From an uncultured Faecalibacterium sp. (lineage in GTDB: Bacteria > Bacillota > Clostridia > Oscillospirales > Ruminococcaceae), in assembly GCA_934533135.1 (NCBI GenBank), contig CAKTBG010000004.1:35426-99425 (forward strand): 64,000 nt of DNA. Direction: 5' to 3'. The translations under genes and the position numbers were made by a program. Position 1 is the stretch's first letter; each line of letters begins with the position of its first letter. The notes under the pieces are model-generated. The model was not told where the DNA came from, ran no database searches, and saw nothing but the letters and a program-made list of their open reading frames with translations. Below are positions 58,256 to 64,000 of this stretch, piece after piece.

Positions 58256-58350
58256 CCGGGCCTCGCGGACGAGGGCAGCAGCCGCGAATCCAGACGACAA
58301 GGCCCGCCATTTTACGCGATAAAACACTTTGCTCGTTCTGTACAAACCTT
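58256..58350 (+). repeat. Hairpin repeat family B, copy 3
   Basis: CCGGGCCTCGCGGACGAGGGC ... GCGAATCCAGACGACAAGGCCCGCC plus the conserved flank ATTTTACGCGATAAAACAC and TTTGCTC. Diverged in the 5' half of the stem, clear in the 3' half and flank. Confidence 0.65.
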
Positions 58351-58364
58351 CCCGACTTGCCAAT

Positions 58365-58492
58365 GGCTCTCCCCTTGGGAGAGCTGTCGAGCAAAGCGAG
58401 ACTGAGAGGGCAAGGATGCTGAAATCTGCACACGGCCTAGCCCTCTCCGTCACGGCTGACGCCGTGCCACCTCTCCCGAAGGGAGAGGCAAG
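58365..58492. repeat. Short (~128-bp) composite repeat
   Basis: GGCTCTCCCCTTGGGAGAGCTGTCGAGCAAAGCGAGACTGAGAGGG, linker AAGGATGCTGAAATCTGCACACGGCCTAG, then inverted arm CCCTCTCCGTCACGG ... GGGAGAGGCAAG. The same linker recurs near 60470. Confidence 0.82.
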
Positions 58493-58512
58493 GGCTTTCC
58501 CGCTGCGTTCTT

Positions 58513-58769
58513 GGCTCTCCCCTTGGGAGAGCTGGACGCGAAGCGGCCTGAGAGGGCGAGGATGCTGACAAGGAGAATGGAACACAGCGATACGATGAAT
58601 CCGGGATAGAGCCGACCCAAGAAAGAGCGTATCAAAATGTCCAAGCTCGGTCTCTGCGTGGCTCACCCTCTCAGTCAACGCCTAGCGGCGTTGCCAGCCA
58701 TCCTCCCTCTGTCGCCAATGCGACATCTCCCTCCGGCCGGAGGGAGTCTTTCCCGAAGTGGGAGCCAAG
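58513..58769. repeat. Composite repeat (family C), copy 4, with nested insert
   Basis: As copy 3, but the closing arm is interrupted by CCATCCTCCCTCTGTCGCCAATGCGAC ... CCTCCGGCCGGAGGGAGTCTTTC. No coding capacity. The region 58056-58785 holds only repeats. Confidence 0.85.
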
Positions 58770-58785
58770 GACTTTGCCGCTGTAT

Positions 58786-58818
58786 CTGACAATTTTTCCG
58801 TCGGCGGCATTTTATCCT
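58786..58818 (+). promoter_or_regulatory. Candidate Spo0A-type promoter of spoIIGA-sigE
   Basis: CTGACA (58786-58791), 21-nt spacer, TATCCT (58813-58818). In Bacillus the spoIIG promoter is known for an over-long (22-nt) spacer between good hexamers, activated by phosphorylated Spo0A. No perfect 0A box is visible. Confidence 0.45.
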
Positions 58819-58840
58819 ATTAAAAAGGGGGGCGACACCC

Positions 58841-59686
58841 ATGAAAACCGTGATCTACCTCGATGTGCTGCTGCTCGTCAATTTTGCCGTCGAGGGTCTG
58901 TTTTTGCTGGCGGCGGGGCTGCTGACGGGGCACTGCTGCTCTGCGCTGCGGCTGCTTTTGGGGGCGTGCGCTGCGGCGGCATCGTCCTTGTCGCTGCTGT
59001 GGCCGGAGCAGCCGTGGCCGCTGGCACTCCTTTATAAAGCCGCCGCCGGGCTGCTGGCGGTCTTGGTAGCCTACGGTTGGCAGGGCTTCCGGGGGTTCGG
59101 GCAGCTGGCGGTCTGGTTCTGGCTGCTGCAGCTGCTGCTCACGGGAGCCGTTCTGCTGCCGGGTGCGGCATACCGGAATTTCAGCGTGTACCTTCCACTT
59201 TCGCCGGGATTGCTCCTTTCCTCTGCGGCGGGAATTTACATGATATTACAGATCGTATTTCGATTTTTGGGAAAAACGACCTCCCAATGTATGCCGGGCA
59301 CCCTGCGGCTGACGCCCGGCGCAGAGCCGCTTCCGGTGCGGGTGCTGCGGGATACCGGTTTTTCGGTGCAGGAACCGCTGTCCGGCCGGGAGGTGGTGCT
59401 GGTGCGGTTCGGGGCAGTCCGGGCGCAGCTTCCCCAGCCGCTGGGAACCTATCTGGAAAACGCGCTGTCGGGCGTCGGCTCACCGCCGGATGCGGCGTTC
59501 GGGGTGCGGATGGTGCCCTGCAATACGGTGTCCGGTCACTGCCTGCTGCCTGCAGTTCCGGCGCAGGAACTGCGGGTCTGGGCTCCGAACGGTGTCGGCC
59601 GCCCCCAGACCCGCCGGGAGCTTTATGCGGCGTTCTGCGATACGCCAGCCCCTCCGGGCGGCTGGACGGTTTTGATGGGAGGATAA
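58841..59686 (+). CDS. spoIIGA: Sigma-E processing aspartic protease SpoIIGA
   Basis: 281 aa. The start MKTVIYLDVLLLVNFAVEGL is the SpoIIGA opening. Five hydrophobic segments span about 5-150, then a soluble domain with RVLRDTGFSVQEPLSGREVV, where Asp (about 170) is the catalytic residue of the usual DTGN motif, here DTGF. LPAVPAQELRVWAP matches the end region. It cuts the sigma-E pro-sequence at the forespore septum. Directly followed by sigE. Confidence 0.88.
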   Translation: MKTVIYLDVLLLVNFAVEGLFLLAAGLLTGHCCSALRLLLGACAAAASSLSLLWPEQPWPLALLYKAAAGLLAVLVAYGWQGFRGFGQLAVWFWLLQLLLTGAVLLPGAAYRNFSVYLPLSPGLLLSSAAGIYMILQIVFRFLGKTTSQCMPGTLRLTPGAEPLPVRVLRDTGFSVQEPLSGREVVLVRFGAVRAQLPQPLGTYLENALSGVGSPPDAAFGVRMVPCNTVSGHCLLPAVPAQELRVWAPNGVGRPQTRRELYAAFCDTPAPPGGWTVLMGG

Positions 59687-59690
59687 AATC

Positions 59691-60392
59691 ATGCTGCAAC
59701 GATTGAAAAACAGGATCCGGCGGCTGTGGCTTCGTCTGGCGTGGCCGGGCGGGGTCCACTATGTGTCGGGCGGGTCGAGCCTGCCGCCGCCCCTTTCGCC
59801 CGAGGAGGAGCGGTGCGTGCTGGCGCGGATGCAGGCCGGCGACCGCGCCGCCCGGGATGAGTTGATCACCCACAACCTGCGGCTCGTGGTCTACCTCGCC
59901 AAAAAGTACGAGAGCAGCGGCGTGCCCTCGGAGGATATGATCTCCATCGGCACCATTGGCCTCATCAAGGCGGTGAACACCTTCACGCCCGAGCGGAACA
60001 TCAAGCTTGCGACTTACGCCAGCCGCTGCATCGGCAACGAAATTCTGATGTACCTGCGCAAAAGCTCCAACCGGCGGCAGGAGGCCAGCATCGACGAGCC
60101 CCTGAACATCGACGGCGACGGCAACGAGCTGCTGCTCTCGGATGTGCTGAGCAGCGACGAAAATCAGGTGGGGCAGCAGCTGGAGCAGGACGCCGAGCGT
60201 GCGACCCTGCGGCAGTCGGTGGCTCTGCTCTCCCCGCGGGAGCGGCAGATCATGGAGCTGCGCTTCGGCCTTGTGGACGGCGTGGAACACACCCAGAAAG
60301 AGGCTGCCGACGCCATCGGCATCAGCCAGAGCTATATTTCCCGGCTGGAAAAACGGATCATCCAAGAGCTGCGGAAAAGGCTGGAGGAATAG
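59691..60392 (+). CDS. sigE: Sporulation sigma factor sigma-E (pro form)
   Basis: 233 aa. The first ~35 residues (MLQRLKNRIRRLWLRLAWPG) form the membrane-associating pro-sequence. Region 2 has HNLRLVVYLAKKYESSGVPS, DMISIGTIGLIKAVNTF and LATYASRCIGNEILMYLR; region 4 ends EAADAIGISQSYISRLEKRI. GGAGG 9 nt upstream. It directs mother-cell gene expression after engulfment starts. Confidence 0.95.
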   Translation: MLQRLKNRIRRLWLRLAWPGGVHYVSGGSSLPPPLSPEEERCVLARMQAGDRAARDELITHNLRLVVYLAKKYESSGVPSEDMISIGTIGLIKAVNTFTPERNIKLATYASRCIGNEILMYLRKSSNRRQEASIDEPLNIDGDGNELLLSDVLSSDENQVGQQLEQDAERATLRQSVALLSPRERQIMELRFGLVDGVEHTQKEAADAIGISQSYISRLEKRIIQELRKRLEE

Positions 60393-60546
60393 CCCTCTCC
60401 GTCAACGCCCTGTTCTTGGCTCTCCCTTTGGGAGAGCTGTCGAGCAAAGCGAGACTGAGAGGGTGAGGATGCTGAGGTTTGCACACGGCCTAGCCCTCTC
60501 AGGCAACGCCTAACGGCGTTGCCAGCTCCCCCGAAGGGGGAGCCAA
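60393..60546. repeat. Short composite repeat between sigE and sigG
   Basis: GGCTCTCCCTTTGGGAGAGCTGTCGAGCAAAGCGAGACTGAGAGGG, linker TGAGGATGCTGAGGTTTGCACACGGCCTAG, then CCCTCTCAGGCAACGCC ... CCCGAAGGGGGAGCCAAG. Same type as 58365-58492. Confidence 0.85.
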
Positions 60547-60638
60547 GGGGAGCTGCTGCCCTTTTCTTTCCATGAATGTTTCCAGCGGGTCTATCCCATA
60601 CTTCCGGTGAAGTCCAAACAAGACCGGAGGGAAACGGG

Positions 60639-61403
60639 ATGTACAACAAGGTCGAGCTCTGCGGGGTGAACACGGCGGAGCTGCCGGTGCTTACCGAGCG
60701 GGAAAAGCGGCAGCTCCTGACCCGGGCGCGGGCAGGGGATCGAGCGGCCCGCCAAAGCATGATCGAGGGGAATCTGCGGCTTGTCCTCAGCGTGGTGCAG
60801 CGGTTCGCCCAGCGGGGCGAGAACCTCGACGACCTGTTTCAGGTGGGATGCATTGGCCTCATCAAGGCCATCGACAACTTTGACCCGGCGCAGGAGGTGC
60901 GGTTTTCGACCTACGGCGTTCCGATGATCATCGGCGAGATCCGCCGCTTCCTGCGGGATAACAACGCGCTCCGGGTCAGCCGGTCGCTGCGGGATACGGC
61001 CTACCGCGCCATGCAATCCCGGGAGCAGCTGGAAAAACAGCTTGGCCGGGAGCCGACCGTGGACGAGATCGCGGCGCACACCGGCCTGCCCCGCCGGGAG
61101 ATCTCTGCCGCGTTGGAATCGGTGGTGGAGCCGCTGAGTCTGGAAGAACCTCTCTACACCGACGGGGGCGACGCGATGTACGTCATCGACCAAGTAAAAG
61201 ACCCCGACGGCGAGGACAGCTGGATCAGCGGGCTGGAATTTCGGGAGACCGTTGCGGCTCTGACCCCGCGGGAGAAGAAGATCATGGAGCTGCGCTACCT
61301 GAAAGGCAAGACCCAGATGGAGGTCGCCCGGGAGATCGGAATCAGTCAGGCGCAGGTCTCCCGCCTTGAAAAAGCCGCCCTCGGGCAGTTTCGGCACGCA
61401 TAA
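60639..61403 (+). CDS. sigG: Sporulation sigma factor sigma-G
   Basis: 254 aa. The start MYNKVELCGVNTAELPVLTE is the sigma-G N-terminal signature. NLRLVLSVVQRFAQRGENLD, LFQVGCIGLIKAIDNF, VRFSTYGVPMIIGEIRRFLR (region 2) and MEVAREIGISQAQVSRLEK (region 4) follow. I use the ATG at 60639 after GGAGGGAAACGGG; the frame opens 21 codons earlier. Late forespore sigma factor. Confidence 0.95.
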   Translation: MYNKVELCGVNTAELPVLTEREKRQLLTRARAGDRAARQSMIEGNLRLVLSVVQRFAQRGENLDDLFQVGCIGLIKAIDNFDPAQEVRFSTYGVPMIIGEIRRFLRDNNALRVSRSLRDTAYRAMQSREQLEKQLGREPTVDEIAAHTGLPRREISAALESVVEPLSLEEPLYTDGGDAMYVIDQVKDPDGEDSWISGLEFRETVAALTPREKKIMELRYLKGKTQMEVAREIGISQAQVSRLEKAALGQFRHA

Positions 61404-61448
61404 CAAAACCGGCAGTCCGCCCGAATGAGCGCAGACTGCCGGTTTTGT
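61403..61448. terminator. Terminator after sigG
   Basis: ACAAAACCGGCAGTC ... GACTGCCGGTTTTGT: 15-bp perfect stem with A/T tracts on both sides, usable in both directions. Confidence 0.9.
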
Positions 61449-61516
61449 GTTCGTTATTATCTATTATATCGCAATTTTCAAAAAGAGTGCCTATCGAAAC
61501 GGCATATTTGCGATAT

Positions 61517-61558
61517 GCAGTTTGCGGATGTTGCTTGTGCATTAAAAACGCAAACTGC
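61517..61558. other. Inverted repeat in the sigG/spoIIID gap
   Basis: GCAGTTTGCG (61517-61526) and CGCAAACTGC (61549-61558), 10-bp perfect, in an AT-rich intergenic stretch downstream of spoIIID. Could terminate spoIIID, but the T run is inside the loop region. Confidence 0.45.
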
Positions 61559-61572
61559 TTATAATATAAGGG

Positions 61573-61830
61573 TTATAAAGGATGGATCCGACGGTATTTC
61601 TCCCGCGTGGCGGCACCGCCCCGCAGGTGACGCTCGGCTTTGTTGCGGGCCAGAACCGCCTGCACCTGCCCAAACAGGCTGGGGCAGACCCGCCGCAGCC
61701 GCACCGAAACATCCTTGTGGACCGTGGATTTGCTGCATCCGAACGCCCGCGCCGCCGCCCGCACCGTGGCCGAATGCTCCACAATGTACTCGCCCAGCAG
61801 CACCGCACGCCGCTCCGGATCACCCTTCAT
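61573..61830 (-). CDS. spoIIID: Sporulation transcriptional regulator SpoIIID
   Basis: 85 aa from the ATG at 61830, which follows GGGAGG at 8 nt; the open frame continues upstream without a comparable site. EYIVEHSATVRAAARAFGCS and KSTVHKDVSVRL form the helix-turn-helix, and NKAERHLRGGAATREKY is the conserved C terminus: a full match to the SpoIIID pattern. It tunes the sigma-E regulon in the mother cell. CATATTTT upstream (minus, near 61868-61875) is reminiscent of a sigma-E -10, with no clear -35. Confidence 0.93.
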   Translation of the reverse strand: MKGDPERRAVLLGEYIVEHSATVRAAARAFGCSKSTVHKDVSVRLRRVCPSLFGQVQAVLARNKAERHLRGGAATREKYRRIHPL

Positions 61831-61897
61831 ACGCCGATCCCTCCCGCCCGCCTGAAATGACCTGCTAAAAAATATGCGGCGCACGGGCGGGTTATGC

Positions 61898-61925
61898 TTG
61901 ACTTTTCGAGCCGGGAGACTATACT
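61898..61925 (+). promoter_or_regulatory. Promoter of the TPP riboswitch-thiT transcript
   Basis: TTGACT (61898-61903), 16 nt, TATACT (61920-61925). Confidence 0.8.
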
Positions 61926-61937
61926 GGATACGGACAT

Positions 61938-62030
61938 GAAAACAGGGGTGCCGAAAGGCTGAGATTTGCGCAAGCAAAGTACCCTCGAACCTGATCCGGG
62001 TAATGCCGGCGTAGGTAGTTTGGGAAAACG
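61938..62030 (+). promoter_or_regulatory. TPP riboswitch (THI element)
   Basis: AACAGGGGTGCCG ... GGCTGAGATTTGCG ... AGTACCCTCGAACCTGATCCG and GGTAATGCCGGCGTAGGTAGTTTGG reproduce the conserved helices and CTGAGA core of the thiamin-pyrophosphate aptamer. It controls thiT by the terminator that follows. Confidence 0.95.
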
Positions 62031-62054
62031 TCCGTCTTTTTCACAAACGACCCG

Positions 62055-62090
62055 TGCGTCTGCTGCCAACAGCGGGCGCATTTTGTTTTT
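62055..62090 (+). terminator. Riboswitch expression-platform terminator
   Basis: TGCGTCTGCTG-CCAA-CAGCGGGCGCA (one G-T, one mismatch at most) then TTTTGTTTTT. Confidence 0.82.
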
Positions 62091-62121
62091 GTGTACTATT
62101 TATAGGAGAAGAGGAATCTCT

Positions 62122-62694
62122 ATGTCCAAAACTTATTCCAAGACCCGCATCATGGTGGAATGCGCCCTGATGATCGCGGTCGGCATGGTGCTGTCCAACA
62201 TCAAGATCTTTTCCATGCCCAACGGCGGCAGCGTCACGCTGCTGAGTATGCTGCCCTTTGTGCTGGTGTCCTTCCGCCACGGCGTCAAGTGGGGGCTGTT
62301 CACCGGCTTTGTCAACGGCTGCCTGCAGATGATCATGGGCTTCTATCCGCCTCCGGCATCCACGGTGCTCTACTTTGCCGGTGAAGTGCTGCTGGACTAC
62401 ATTCTGGCATTCATGGCTCTGGGCACGGCCGAATTTTTTGCCCGTCCTTTCAAAAACCGGATGGTCGGTGTGGCCGTTGGTACGGCGGTGGCCGGTTTCC
62501 TGCGCTTTTTGTGCAGTTTCCTGTCCGGCGTCCTCGTCTGGGGCAACCTGAGCGATGGTCTGAGCGCATGGACCTACAGTTTGGTGTACAACGGCAGCTA
62601 TATGCTCCCTGAGACCCTGCTGACCGTGGTCGGTGCCATTCTGCTCATCAAGGCGGCTCCGCAGATCTTCGACCGCCAGAACGCAAAGGCATAA
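62122..62694 (+). CDS. thiT: ECF transporter thiamin-binding S component
   Basis: 190 aa with about six membrane helices. The opening ALMIAVGMVLSNIKIFSMPN GGSVTLLSMLP and later GFYPPPASTVLYF and SYMLPETLLTVVGA fit ThiT. It binds thiamin and works with the shared ECF energising module encoded elsewhere. The TPP riboswitch upstream supports the substrate. GGAGAAGAGGAATCTCT precedes the ATG. Confidence 0.92.
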   Translation: MSKTYSKTRIMVECALMIAVGMVLSNIKIFSMPNGGSVTLLSMLPFVLVSFRHGVKWGLFTGFVNGCLQMIMGFYPPPASTVLYFAGEVLLDYILAFMALGTAEFFARPFKNRMVGVAVGTAVAGFLRFLCSFLSGVLVWGNLSDGLSAWTYSLVYNGSYMLPETLLTVVGAILLIKAAPQIFDRQNAKA

Positions 62695-62758
62695 GCAGCG
62701 GCCTGCGGCCGGAAAAACCGTGTGTGGTTTATTCGACGCAGTGCAGCTGAAAAGGAAG

Positions 62759-62796
62759 TTCCCTGCCGGAAGCAACCCCCGGCAGGGAATTTTTTA
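62759..62796 (+). terminator. Terminator of thiT
   Basis: TTCCCTGCCGG ... CCGGCAGGGAA (62759-62769 with 62779-62789) then TTTTTTATT. Confidence 0.9.
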
Positions 62797-62816
62797 TTCT
62801 TTTTTGCAATTTGTCA

Positions 62817-62845
62817 TTGACAAGTACCCATCCGGCTGGTATAAT
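62817..62845 (+). promoter_or_regulatory. Promoter of the tRNA-Ala transcript
   Basis: TTGACA (62817-62822), 17 nt, TATAAT (62840-62845): full consensus. Confidence 0.9.
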
Positions 62846-62877
62846 AACTTTTGTCGTCAGGTACGACATCCAGACAT

Positions 62878-62901
62878 GGGGGTTTAGCTCAGCTGGGAGC
62901 C
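62878..62901 (+). pseudogene. 5' fragment of a tRNA-Ala gene
   Basis: GGGGGTTTAGCTCAGCTGGGAG equals the first 22 nt of the intact tRNA-Ala at 62998 with one change, then the sequence diverges (CCCAAGCAGTGCG). It sits between promoter and intact tRNA, as if a tandem copy was truncated. Confidence 0.75.
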
Positions 62902-62997
62902 CAAGCAGTGCGCTCACGCACCCCCACGACTGAACTTCATAAAACGTTTCTTGTTTGAGCATCTCTTTTCCAGAGGTTTCCACTTCTGGAAAATTAT

Positions 62998-63073
<76 letters not shown>

Positions 63074-63093
63074 TTGGCTCAAATAAGAGTTAC

Positions 63094-63133
63094 AAACACC
63101 GTTGATTTCAAATCGAAGTCAACGGTGTTTTTG
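63094..63133. terminator. Terminator between tRNA-Ala and the recombinase gene
   Basis: AAACACCGTTGA ... TCAACGGTGTTT (63094-63105 with 63119-63130) followed by TT and preceded by A residues; usable by both convergent genes. Confidence 0.85.
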
Positions 63134-63139
63134 TGTTTG

Positions 63140-64000
63140 TCAGAAAGCAAGTTCATCTCTATTCTCCAAATACTGTGCAAGATCAAAGTTGAAGTCCACA
63201 TGGATTTGGTATCCGCGATAAACTTCTACCCTGCGGATAAGCTGGCTGACGATCATCTTTTTTGCTTCAAAGCTGGCACTATCGTACAGGTCTGCGTAAG
63301 AGATCAATTCTTCGTACAGCTGCGATACATTTGCCATCAATTCAGCGTTTCGCTCCAGTTCTGCACTGGCTTCTTCACACAGAGTTTCCAACTCCGTGTG
63401 CTTCTTTTCCTGTGCTGCGATCATCTCGGCAAGAGTGTCTTTCGGAAAAGCACTCTCCCCTTTGATTACAGCCAGAATCTCAGTTTTTAAGGCGAGCAAG
63501 TCTTTTTCGGCCTTGTCGCGTTCTGCTTGAAGGGCTTGCAGATGGTTCTTGCGCTCCGCAGTTTCCTTCGCATAGCGGCTGGTGATAAGCTGCTCTTTTG
63601 GGATACCTCTCAAGCGGGAGAAAATCTGGCGAACCATCTTGTCGATGATCTCATCCAGAATGTGCATAGTGTAGCCGGTCTGCCCGGTGCAATCCGTCTG
63701 CTTGCGGAGTTTTCCGTAGCAGGTGTAGCGGATGCGAAGTGTATCATCCAGAGTACCATCGGAGAGTTTACGCCATTTCCGGCTGGTCGTCAGGGCGAGC
63801 CTTGCACCACAGTGGCCGCAGTAAACGTTATTGGAAAGCAATGCCTGTCCACGGGTACGAAGAGGAACATGGTGTTCGGCTTCTTCCGCTGCGTGGGCAG
63901 AGCGATCTTCCCGGATACGCTGTGCAGCTTCAAACTCCTCCTGCGGGATGATCTGGAGTTCGGGCATCAATTCGGAGCGGGCATCTCCGCAGCGGAGAAC
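63140..64000 (-). CDS. Large serine recombinase, C-terminal part (runs off the right edge)
   Basis: The frame is open to the window edge; about 286 C-terminal residues are visible. IIPQEEFEAAQRIREDR, then zinc ribbon NVYCGHCGARLALTTSRKW with a later YTCYGKLRKQTDC, then a coiled coil (about 60 residues of charged helix, AERKNHLQALQAERDKAEKD) and RRVEVYRGYQIHVDFNF. This is the recombinase/zinc-ribbon/coiled-coil tail of TndX-like integrases. The catalytic N-terminal domain lies outside. Its 3' end faces tRNA-Ala, so this is probably the edge of an integrated element. Confidence 0.88.
   Translation of the reverse strand, partial: VLRCGDARSELMPELQIIPQEEFEAAQRIREDRSAHAAEEAEHHVPLRTRGQALLSNNVYCGHCGARLALTTSRKWRKLSDGTLDDTLRIRYTCYGKLRKQTDCTGQTGYTMHILDEIIDKMVRQIFSRLRGIPKEQLITSRYAKETAERKNHLQALQAERDKAEKDLLALKTEILAVIKGESAFPKDTLAEMIAAQEKKHTELETLCEEASAELERNAELMANVSQLYEELISYADLYDSASFEAKKMIVSQLIRRVEVYRGYQIHVDFNFDLAQYLENRDELAF

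Noticed and set aside
61560..61572. TATAAT near 61560 as a plus-strand promoter
   Set aside because: No acceptable -35 at 16-18 nt (TTGTGC is at 19) and it would only read antisense into spoIIID.
62878..62960. Upstream tRNA-Ala-like sequence as a functional tRNA
   Set aside because: After 22 nt no anticodon arm, T-arm or matching 3' acceptor strand can be found.

Overview
The window is about 64 kb of a GC-rich, low-GC-lineage (Firmicutes) gut-type chromosome. Clostridial features are an Ala T-box leader before alaS, a TPP riboswitch before an ECF thiamin transporter, RNase J, GdpP, LuxS, and a sporulation sigma cluster (spoIIGA-sigE-sigG plus spoIIID). High GC together with dozens of dispersed stem-loop elements (CCCTCTCAGTC ... 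GGGAGAGCCAAGG) points to the Faecalibacterium/Gemmiger group of Oscillospiraceae. That placement is inference from style and content, not from a search.

Layout. 1-3.3 kb, mostly minus: start of a DMT-type permease, metG with a leader terminator, a Dabb protein with no ATG start, and a small membrane protein. 3.3-4.2 kb is AT-rich and probably decayed. 4.25-4.72 kb encodes a DUF2798 protein. 5.25-11.5 kb is the F1Fo ATP synthase operon atpB-E-F-(delta/alpha fusion)-G-D-C. No separate atpH exists; a delta C-terminal module is fused in front of alpha, and two repeat elements sit between genes of the operon. 11.6-13.6 kb (minus): rnhA, a degenerate MnmA-like protein and a DUF1835 protein. 13.7-26.3 kb (plus): rnjA, gdpP, glf, rplI, dnaB, tilS, hpt, ftsH and a zinc-ribbon membrane protein. 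26.5-29.4 kb: a HEPN-like membrane protein, a LacI regulator and a HAD phosphatase. 29.7-31.9 kb (minus): pyk-luxS. 32.2-40.7 kb: deoB, secreted and anchored proteins, a P-loop kinase, a PuuD-like amidase, tRNA-Ser, an FMN oxidoreductase, an RluA-type pseudouridine synthase and a lipoprotein. 40.7-49.9 kb (plus): T-box/alaS, HIT protein, a phosphoribosyltransferase, comEC, an aspartate-dehydrogenase-like protein, a D-2-hydroxyacid dehydrogenase and a HipA-like kinase.

50-57.5 kb (minus) is the most unusual block: a C39-peptidase ABC exporter, a 146-aa protein with a double-glycine leader, a DUF559 nuclease-fold gene between composite repeats, a GyrI/DUF5085-like protein, an HlyD-type adaptor and an Ig-like (BIG2) anchored surface protein. 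I read it as a peptide/protein secretion locus with an unusually long GG-leader substrate. 58-62 kb: tRNA-Asn, a repeat cluster, spoIIGA-sigE-sigG and convergent spoIIID. 61.9-63.1 kb: TPP riboswitch, thiT and tRNA-Ala(GGC). The right edge is the C-terminal part of a large serine recombinase lying against the tRNA, probably the edge of an integrated element.

Limits: no homology search was possible. Family names rest on motifs and remembered family patterns. Promoter and terminator calls come from reading hexamers and inverted repeats.
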